This document shows positions 55,226 to 64,000 of a stretch of DNA of 64,000 nt, one piece after another (the stretch's first letter is position 1; every line of letters begins with the position of its first letter). The stretch comes from Prosapia bicincta. Taxonomy: Eukaryota; Arthropoda; Insecta; Hemiptera; Cercopidae. A program made the position numbers and the translations under genes. Below the pieces are notes generated by a model. The model saw nothing but the letters and a program-made list of their open reading frames with translations, was not told where the DNA came from and ran no database searches. The stretch covers positions 70,001 to 134,000 of the forward strand of contig JBAIZL010000066.1 of NCBI GenBank assembly GCA_036971475.1, given 5' to 3'.

Positions 55226-55515
55226 GAATTAAGACATGTTAAACTCGAAATCTGCTGAAAATGGTCACGTTGAAAGAACGTAGATACTGGGAAACATGCA
55301 CTAATACATTGTATGCGAATACTATATATATATATATGTGTACGATGCTAGAAGCATTTATCCATCGTGAAAAGAAGCGTGAGCGACCTGTGTTAAACAC
55401 AAGAAAAGTTGTAACACGATAAACCGCTTTTATGAAAAGACAGTATCAAGAAAGAACTTCCTTCTAACACTTTAGGCAGGAACTAACAAAACAGGGAAGA
55501 AAGGGGAGAAGAAAA

Positions 55516-58500
55516 ACCTTAATGACTCAACTCACCCCAAGAGTAAGGGTTAAGTGCGATTCTAATAGTCTAGTGAACTGTCTGTATGATACTGGAAGGA
55601 AGAGACGCCAAAAGCGATGAGTAGCGCCAAGGAGGCCTTACCGTCTCAACTGACCACAAGCGTACGGGTTAAGTGCGATTCTAATAGTCTAGTGAACTGT
55701 CTGTATGATACTGGAAGGAAGAGACGCCAAAAGCGAGGAGTAGCGCCAAGGAGGCCTTACCGTCTCAACTGACCACAAGGATACGGGTTAAGTGCGACTC
55801 TAATAGTCTAGTGAACTGTCTGTATGATACTGGAAGGAAGAGACGCCAAAAGCGAGAAGTAGCGCCAAGGAGGCCTTACCGTCTCAACTGACCACAAGCG
55901 TACGGGTTAAGTGCGACTCTAATAGTCTAGTGAACTGTCTGTATGATACTGGAAGGAAGAGACGCCAAAAGCGAGGAGTAGCGCCAAGGAGGCCTTACCG
56001 TCTCAACTGACCACAAGGATACGGGTTAAGTGCGACTCTAATAGTCTAGTGAACTGGCTGTATGATACTGGAAGGAAGAGACCCCAAAAGCGAGGAGTAG
56101 CGCCAAGGAGGCCTTACCGTCTCAACTGACCACAAGCGTACGGGTTAAGTGCGATTCTAATAGTCTAGTGAACTGTCTGTATGATACTGGAAGGAAGAGA
56201 CGCCAAAAGCGAGGAGTAGCGCCAAGGAGGCCTTACCGTCTCAACTGACCACAAGCGTACGGGTTAAGTGCGACTCTAATAGTCTAGTGAACTGTCTGTA
56301 TGATACTGGAAGGAAGAGACGCCAAAAGCGAGGAGTAGCGCCAAGGAGGCCTTACCGTCTCAACTGACCACAAGGATACGGGTTAAGTGCGACTCTAATA
56401 GTCTAGTGAACTGGCTGTATGATACTGGAAGGAAGAGACCCCAAAAGCGAGGAGTAGCGCCAAGGAAGCCTTACTGTCTCAACTGACCACAAGGATACGG
56501 GTTAAGTGCGACTCTAATAGTCTAGTGAACTGGCTGTATGATACTGGAAGGAAGAGACCCCAAAAGCTAGGAGTAGCGCCAAGGAAGCCTTACTGTCTCA
56601 ACTGACCACAAGGATACGGGTTAAGTGCGATTCTAATAGTCTAGTGAACTGGCTGTATGATACTGGAAGGAAGAGACCCCAAAAGCGAGGAGTAGCGCCA
56701 AGGAGGCCTTACCGTCTCAACTGACCACAAGCGTACGGGTTAAGTGCGATTCTAATAGTCTAGTGAACTGTCTGTATGATACTGGAAGGAAGAGACGCCA
56801 AAAGCGAGGAGTAGCGCCAAGGAGGCCTTACCGTCTCAACTGACCACAAGCGTACGGGTTAAGTGCGACTCTAATAGTCTAGTGAACTGTCTGTATGATA
56901 CTGGAAGGAAGAGACGCCAAAAGCGAGGAGTAGCGCCAAGGAGGCCTTACCGTCTCAACTGACCACAAGCGTACGGGTTAAGTGCGATTCTAATAGTCTA
57001 GTGAACTGGCTGTATGATACTGGAAGGAAGAGACCCCAAAAGCGAGGAGTAGCGCCAAGGAGGCCTTACTGTCTCATCTGACAACAAGGGTACGTTTAAG
57101 TGTTATTCTAATAATCTAGTGAACTGTCTGTATGATACTGGAAGGAAGAGACCCCAAAAGCGAGGAGTGGCGCCAAGGAGGCCTTACTGTCTCAACTGAC
57201 CACGAGGGTACGGGTTAAGTGCGACTCTAATAGTCTAGTGAACTGTCTGTATGATACTGGAAGGAAGAGACCCCAAAAGCGAGGAGTAGCGCCAAGGAGG
57301 CTTTACTGTCTCAACCGACATCAAGGGTACGTTTAAGTGCGATTCTAATAGTCTAGTGAACTGGCTGTATGATACTGGAAGGAAGAGACCCCAAAAGCTA
57401 GGAGTAGCGCCAAGGAAGCCTTACTGTCTCAACTGACCACAAGGATACGGGTTAAGTGCGACTCTAATAGTCTAGTGAACTGGCTGTATGATACTGGAAG
57501 GAAGAGAATCCAAAAGCTAGGAGTAGCGCCAAGGAAGCCTTACTGTCTCAACTGACCACAAGGATACGGGTTAAGTGCGACTCTAATAGTCTAGTGAACT
57601 GGCTGTATGATACTGGAAGGAAGAGACCCCAAAAGCGAGGAGTAGCGCCAAGGAGGCCTTACCGTCTCAACTGACCACAAGCGTACGGGTTAAGTGCGAT
57701 TCTAATAGTCTAGTGAACTGTCTGTATGATACTGGAAGGAAGAGACGCCAAAAGCGAGGAGTAGCGCCAAGGAGGCCTTACCGTCTCAACTGACCACAAG
57801 CGTACGGGTTAAGTGCGACTCTAATAGTCTAGTGAACTGTCTGTATGATACTGGAAGGAAGAGACGCCAAAAGCGAGGAGTAGCGCCAAGGAGGCCTTAC
57901 CGTCTCAACTGACCACAAGCGTACGGGTTAAGTGCGATTCTAATAGTCTAGTGAACTGTCTGTATGATACTGGAAGGAAGAGACGCCAAAAGCGAGGAGT
58001 AGCGCCAAGGAGGCCTTACCGTCTCAACTGACCACAAGCGTACGGGTTAAGTGCGATTCTAATAGTCTAGTGAACTGTCTGTATGATACTGGAAGGAAGA
58101 GACCCCAAAAGCGAGGAGTAGCGCCAAGGAGGCCTTACCGTCTCAACTGACCACAAGCGTACGGGTTAAGTGCGATTCTAATAGTCTAGTGAACTGGCTG
58201 TATGATACTGGAAGGAAGAGACCCCAAAAGCGAGGAGTAGCGCCAAGGAGGCCTTACTGTCTCATCTGACAACAAGGGTACGTTTAAGTGTTATTCTAAT
58301 AATCTAGTGAACTGTCTGTATGATACTGGAAGGAAGAGACCCCAAAAGCGAGGAGTGGCGCCAAGGAGGCCTTACTGTCTCAACTGACCACGAGGGTACG
58401 GGTTAAGTGCGACTCTAATAGTCTAGTGAACTGTCTGTATGATACTGGAAGGAAGAGACCCCAAAAGCGAGGAGTAGCGCCAAGGAGGCTTTACTGTCTC

Positions 58501-61500
58501 AACCGACATCAAGGGTACGTTTAAGTGCGATTCTAATAGTCTAGTGAACTGTCTGTATGATACTGGAAGGAAGAGACCCCAAAAGCGTTGAGTAGCGCCA
58601 AGGAGGTCTTACTGTCTCAACTGACCACACGGTTACGGGTTAAGTGCGATTCTAATAGTCTAGTGAACTGGCTGAATGATACTGGAAGGAAGAGACCCCA
58701 AAAGCTATAAGTAGCGCCATGGAAGCCTTACTGTCTCAACTGACCACAAGGATACGGGTTAAGTGCGACTCTAATAGTCTAGTGAACTGGCTGTATGATA
58801 CTGGAAGGAAGAGACCCCAAAAGCTAGGAGTAGCGCCAAGGAAGCCTTACTGTCTTAACTGACCACAAGGATACGGGTTAAGTGCGACTCTAATAGTCTA
58901 GTGAACTGGCTGTATGATACTGGAAGGAAGAGACCCCAAAAGCTAGGAGTAGCGCCAAGGAGGCCTTACCGTCTCAACTGACCACAAGCGTACGGGTTAA
59001 GTGCGACTCTAATAGTCTAGTGAACTGGCTGTATGATACTGGAAGGAAGAGACCCCAAAAGCTAGGAGTAGCGCCAAGGAAGCCTTACTGTCTCAACTGA
59101 CCACACGGTTACGGGTTAAGTGCGATTCTAATAGTCTAGTGAACTGGCTGAATGATACTGGAAGGAAGAGACCCCAAAAGCTATAAGTAGCGCCAAGGAA
59201 GCCTTACTGTCTCAACTGACCACAAGGATACGGGTTAAGTGCGACTCTAATAGTCTAGTGAACTGGCTGTATGATACTGGAAGGAAGAGACCCCAAAAGC
59301 TAGGAGTAGCGCCAAGGAAGCCTTACTGTCTTAACTGACCACAAGGATACGGGTTAAGTGCGACTCTAATAGTCTAGTGAACTGGCTGTATGATACTGGA
59401 AGGAAGAGACCCCAAAAGCTAGGAGTAGCGCCAAGGAGGCCTTACCGTCTCAACTGACCACAAGCGTACGGGTTAAGTGCGACTCTAATAGTCTAGTGAA
59501 CTGGCTGTATGATACTGGAAGGAAGAGACCCCAAAAGCTAGGAGTAGCGCCAAGGAAGCCTTACTGTCTCAACTGACCACAAGAGTACGTGTTAAGTGCG
59601 ACTCTAATAGTCTAGTGAACTGGCTGTATGATACTGGAAGGAAGAGACCCCAAAAGCTAGGAGTAGCGCCAAGGAAGCCTTACTGTCTCAACTGACCACA
59701 AGGATACGGGTTAAGTGCGACTCTAATAGTCTAGTGAACTGGCTGTATGATACTGGAAGGAAGAGACCCCAAAAGCTAGGAGTAGCGCCAAGGAAGCCTT
59801 ACTGTCTCAATTGACCACAAGGATACGGGTTAAGTGCGACTCTAATAGTCTAGTGAACTGGCTGTATGATACTGGAAGGAAGAGACCCCAAAAGCTAGGA
59901 GTAGCGCCAAGGAAGCCTTACTGTCTCAACTGACCACAAGGATACGGGTTAAGTGCGACTCTAATAGTCTAGTGAACTGGCTGTATGATACTGGAAGGAA
60001 GAGACCCCAAAAGCTAGGAGTAGCGCCAAGGAAGCCTTACTGTCTCAACTGACCACAAGAGTACGTGTTAAGTGCGACTCTAATAGTCTAGTGAACTGGC
60101 TGTATGATACTGGAAGGAAGAGACCCCAATCTCGAGCAGTAGCGCCAAGGAAGCCTTACTGTCTCAACTGACCACAAGGATACGGGTTAAGTGCGACTCT
60201 AATAGTCTAGTGAACTGGCTGTATGATACTGGAAGGAAGAGACCCCAAAAGCTAGGAGTAGCGCCAAGGAAGCCTTACTGTCTCAACTGACCACAAGGAT
60301 ACGGGTTAAGTGCGACTCTAATAGTCTAGTGAACTGGCTGTATGATACTGGAAGGAAGAGACCCCAAAAGCTAGGAGTAGCGCCAAGGAAGCCTTACTGT
60401 CTCAACTGACCACAAGAGTACGTGTTAAGTGCGACTCTAATAGTCTAGTGAACTATCTGTATGATACTGGAAGGAAGAGACCCCAAAAGCTAGGAGTAGC
60501 GCCAAGGAAGCCTTACTGTCTCAACTGACCACAAGGATACGGGTTAAGTGCGACTCTAATAGTCTAGTGAACTGGCTGTATGATACTGGAAGGAAGAGAC
60601 CCCAAAAGCTAGGAGTAGCGCCAAGGAAGCCTTACTGTCTCAACTGACCACAAGGATACGGGTTAAGTGCGACTCTAATAGTCTAGTGAACTGGCTGTAT
60701 GATACTGGAAGGAAGAGACCCCAAAAGCTAGGAGTAGCGCCAAGCAAGCCTTACTGTCTCAACTGACCACAAGGATACGGGTTAAGTGCGACTCTAATAG
60801 TCTAGTGAACTGGCTGTATGATACTGGAAGGAAGAGACCCCAAAAGCTAGGAGTAGCGCCAAGGAAGCCTTACTGTCTCAACTGACCACAAGGATACGGG
60901 TTAAGTGCGACTCTAATAGTCTAGTGAACTGGCTGTATGATACTGGAAGGAAGAGACCCCAAAAGCTAGGAGTAGCGCCAAGGAAGCCTTACTGTCTCAA
61001 CTGACCACAAGGATACGGGTTAAGTGCGACTCTAATAGTCTAGTGAACTGGCTGTATGATACTGGAAGGAAGAGACCCCAAAAGCTAGGAGTAGCGCCAA
61101 GGAAGCCTTACTGTCTCAACTGACCACAAGGATACGGGTTAAGTGCGACTCTAATAGTCTAGTGAACTGGCTGTATGATACTGGAAGGAAGAGACCCCAA
61201 AAGCTAGGAGTAGCGCCAAGGAAGCCTTACTGTCTCAACTGACCACAAGAGTACGTGTTAAGTGCGACTCTAATAGTCTAGTGAACTGGCTGTATGATAC
61301 TGGAAGGAAGAGACCCCAATCTCGAGCAGTAGCGCCAAGGAAGCCTTACTGTCTCAACTGACCACAAGGATACGGGTTAAGTGCGACTCTAATAGTCTAG
61401 TGAACTGGCTGTATGATACTGGAAGGAAGAGACCCCAAAAGCTAGGAGTAGCGCCAAGGAAGCCTTACTGTCTCAACTGACCACAAGGATACGGGTTAAG

Positions 61501-63260
61501 TGCGACTCTAATAGTCTAGTGAACTGGCTGTATGATACTGGAAGGAAGAGACCCCAAAAGCTAGGAGTAGCGCCAAGGAAGCCTTACTGTCTCAACTGAC
61601 CACAAGGATACGGGTTAAGTGCGACTCTAATAGTCTAGTGAACTGGCTGTATGATACTGGAAGGAAGAGACCCCAAAAGCTAGGAGTAGCGCCAAGGAAG
61701 CCTTACTGTCTCAACTGACCACAAGGATACGGGTTAAGTGCGACTCTAATAGTCTAGTGAACTGGCTGTATGATACTGGAAGGAAGAGACCCCAAAAGCT
61801 AGGAGTAGCGCCAAGGAAGCCTTACTGTCTCAACTGACCACAAGGATACGGGTTAAGTGCGACTCTAATAGTCTAGTGAACTGTCTGTATGATACTGGAA
61901 GGAAGAGACCCCAAAAGCTAGGAGTAGCGCCAAGGAAGCCTTACTGTCTCAACTGACCACAAGAGTACGTGTTAAGTGCGACTCTAATAGTCTAGTGAAC
62001 TGGCTGTATGATACTGGAAGGAAGAGACCCCAATCTCGAGCAGTAGCGCCAAGGAAGCCTTACTGTCTCAACTGACCACAAGGATACGGGTTAAGTGCGA
62101 CTCTAATAGTCTAGTGAACTGTCTGTATGATACTGGAAGGAAGAGACCCCAAAAGCGAGGAGTAACGCCAAGGAGGCCTTACTGTCTCAACTGCCACAAG
62201 AGTAAGGGTTAAGTGCGACTCTAATAGTCTAGTGAACTGGCTGTATGATACTGGAAGGAAGAGACCCCAAAAGCTAGGAGTAGCGCCAAGGAAGCCTTAC
62301 TGTCTCAACTGACCACAAGGATACGGGTTAAGTGCGACTCTAATAGTCTAGTGAACTGGCTGTATGATACTGGAAGGAAGAGACCCCAAAAGCTAGGAGT
62401 AGCGCCAAGGAAGCCTTACTGTCTTAACTGACCACAAGGATACGGGTTAAGTGCGACTCTAATAGTCTAGTGAACTGGCTGTATGATACTGGAAGGAAGA
62501 GACCCCAAAAGCGAGGAGTAGCGCCAAGGAGGCCTTACCGTCTCAACTGACCACAAGCGTACGGGTTAAGTGCGACTCTAATAGTCTAGTGAACTGGCTG
62601 TATGATACTGGAAGGAAGAGACCCCAAAAGCTAGGAGTAGCGCTAAGGAAGCCTTACTGTCTCAACTGACCACAAGAGTACGTGTTAAGTGCGACTCTAA
62701 TAGTCTAGTGAACTGGCTGTTTGATACTGGAAGGAAGAGACCCCAAAAGCTAGGAGTAGCGCCAAGGAAGCCTTACTGTCTCAACTGACCACAAGGATAC
62801 GGGTTAAGTGCGACTCTAATAGTCTAGTGAACTGTCTGTATGATACTGGAAGGAAGAGACCCCAAAAGCTAGGAGTAGCGCCAAGGAAGCCTTACTGTCT
62901 CAACTGACCACAAGGATACGGGTTAAGTGCGACTCTAATAGTCTAGTGAACTGTCTGTATGATACTGGAAGGAAGAGACCCCAAAAGCGAGGAGTAGCGC
63001 CAAGGAAGCCTTACTGTCTCAACTGACCACAAGAGTACGTGTTAAGTGCGACTCTAATAGTCTAGTGAACTGGCTGTATGATAATGGAAGGAAGAGACCC
63101 CAAAAGCGAGGAGTAGGGCCAAGGAGGACTTACTGTCACAACTGACTACAAGAGTAAAGGTTAAGTGCGATTCTAATAGTCTAGTGAACTGTCTGTATGA
63201 TACTGGAAGGAAGAGACTCCGAAAAACGAGGAGTAGCGCCAAGGAGGCCTTACTGTCTCA
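55516..63260 (+). repeat. 119-bp tandem satellite, about 65 copies
   Basis: Monomers contain GACTCTAATAGTCTAGTGAA, CTGTATGATACTGGAAGGAA, GAGTAGCGCCAAGGA and CTGACCACAAGGATACGGG. Phase markers at 55569 and 63179 are 64 x 119 minus 6 bp apart, so there are only a few small indels. Variant families are ordered. GACGCC/GCGAGGAG/CCGTCTC dominates the left, and GACCCC/GCTAGGAG/CTGTCTC dominates the right. Shared rare variants reveal higher-order duplication: CAATCTCGAGCAG at 60131, 61321 and 62035 (10 and 6 units apart), the GTCTCATCTGACAAC block at 57071 and 58259 (10 units), and CCACACGGTTACGG at 58625 and 59101 (4 units). The first unit and the last two units are the most diverged. ORFs within it are incidental. 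Confidence 0.97.
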
Positions 63261-64000
63261 TTATTTCTTATTTCTATAACTTTAATTTGAGATGTAGGTG
63301 TAACATTGCATCAAATTAATGAAAGTGCTAAAATATTAAGTAAAATAAAATCTATTCAACGTCTTTACGGTACGTTTCTGTATCACGACCTCAAAATTAC
63401 AGTAAATGTTTGCTTTTAATTATAATGAAGACGTATCTGTGTGCTGGCCACGACTCCCCTTTAGGTGTGGCTGCCACTCTTCGGGAACAGACACTCCTGC
63501 TGACCCACTTCAGTCTCAACAAAATGAAGAAATTCTTTCGAAAAATAATAATTTATATCTCTTGACGGCCATAACTTTTGCCTAATTACTTGGTGATATA
63601 TGGCCTTACTGTAAGAGAAACATAAAACAGGAGGGGTAATGAGGGAGAGAGGGGGAAGCTTGCGTGATGACAAAATATTGATTCATTTTTCAGGATCGGC
63701 TTGACACGTGCAATCAGCCAAGTTCCGTTCTCATCAAGCCAGGGTGGGGCAATCGATGCTCTTATTTACATGCCCAAGTCTACTTTCATAAAGAATGGAA
63801 TTCTTTGCAAATTTAAGAGTGACGCTCCGGGCTTACATTCACACGTGATTGAACCTCTAGGACATGTTACTGCTAGGAATCAATATAAACAGATATATCA
63901 TTTAATTATAATAACAATACACATTTAAAAACTCTGTCACAAGAAAAGGAGCTGTTCCTAAAATTAAATAATTTTCCTTGTCTGACATAACGTGTTGTAT
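63261..64000. other. Unique right-hand island
   Basis: About 740 bp of unique sequence running off the window. It contains an exon-like frame at 63694-63928. A minus-strand open frame at 63461-63673 starts at TTG, has no ATG and has no recognised domain. The island may be the edge of a gene that continues to the right. Confidence 0.5.
63694..63928 (+). CDS. Exon-like open frame after a splice-acceptor-like tract
   Basis: A pyrimidine-rich tract ending in TTTTTCAG at 63686-63693 is followed by a frame with no stop until 63928. It reads IGLTRAISQVPFSSSQ, then GAIDALIYMPKSTF and GILCKFKSDAPGLHSH. The frame has no ATG near its start (TTG at 63701; first Met about 24 codons in), so if real it would be an internal or terminal exon. 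The last ten or so residues (IYHLIIITIHI) look like AT-rich non-coding sequence read through, which suggests that a donor or the true end lies earlier. No domain is recognised and no partner exon is visible. Confidence 0.13.

Larger units (their letters stand above)
53177..55515. other. Unique island between (TG)n and the 119-bp satellite
   Basis: About 2.3 kb of AT-rich DNA. It contains the 37-codon MFS-like ORF (53789-53902), a local duplication of AAATCATTTTCATT…CTCCAGTAGTAG (54830-54858 and 54866-54899), a possible SINE B-box (55160-55225) and a small (TA)n (55323-55336). A 63-codon minus-strand ATG ORF (54206-54397) has no recognised domain and is not called. Confidence 0.55.

Noticed and set aside
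63054..63242. 62-codon minus-strand ORF
   Set aside because: It lies wholly within the last diverged 119-bp monomers and is opened by small indels.

Overview
This window looks like eukaryotic, non-coding, satellite-rich nuclear DNA, probably from an animal and perhaps an arthropod. The reasons are AT-rich unique sequence, almost no credible long ORFs, long (TG)n and (TATATG)n microsatellites, decayed tRNA-like SINE heads and very large satellite arrays. No operons, CRISPR array, rRNA or intact tRNA is visible. I cannot name the species.

Layout: about 53 of 64 kb (over 80%) is head-to-tail tandem repeat in eight unrelated arrays separated by short unique islands. (1) 681-3676: 39-bp minisatellite, about 77 copies. 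(2) 4728-12340: 101-bp satellite, about 75 copies. (3) 13705-45255: 166-bp satellite, 190 copies whose lengths sum to 190 x 166 minus one base. (4) 45540-46484: 85-bp satellite, 11 copies. (5) 46802-47855: about 1 kb of hexanucleotide/TA microsatellite that is almost perfectly alternating pyrimidine-purine. (6) 48647-49810: 23-bp minisatellite nested into 91-bp and 273-bp higher-order units. (7) 52800-53176: (TG)n. (8) 55516-63260: 119-bp satellite, about 65 copies. Unique islands lie at 1-680, 3677-4727, 12341-13704, 45256-45539, 46485-46801, 47856-48646, 49811-52799, 53177-55515 and 63261-64000.

Protein-coding content is weak. The best candidates are an 89-residue minus-strand ORF (12795-13064), a 110-residue ORF (50919-51251), a 37-residue ORF with one hydrophobic segment resembling the first helix of an MFSD6-like transporter (53789-53902), and an exon-like ORF after a splice-acceptor-like tract (63694-63928). 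None is firmly recognised. The long ORFs inside repeats follow from monomer lengths divisible by three or from simple sequence.

The most interesting content is structural. The 166-bp array has chromatosome-sized monomers with almost no indels, two short dyads per monomer, and nested duplications offset by exact multiples of 166 bp. The 23-bp array shows three levels of hierarchy. The 1-kb microsatellite keeps purine-pyrimidine alternation through almost every variant. A pericentromeric or other heterochromatic location is a reasonable inference, but the sequence alone does not prove it.
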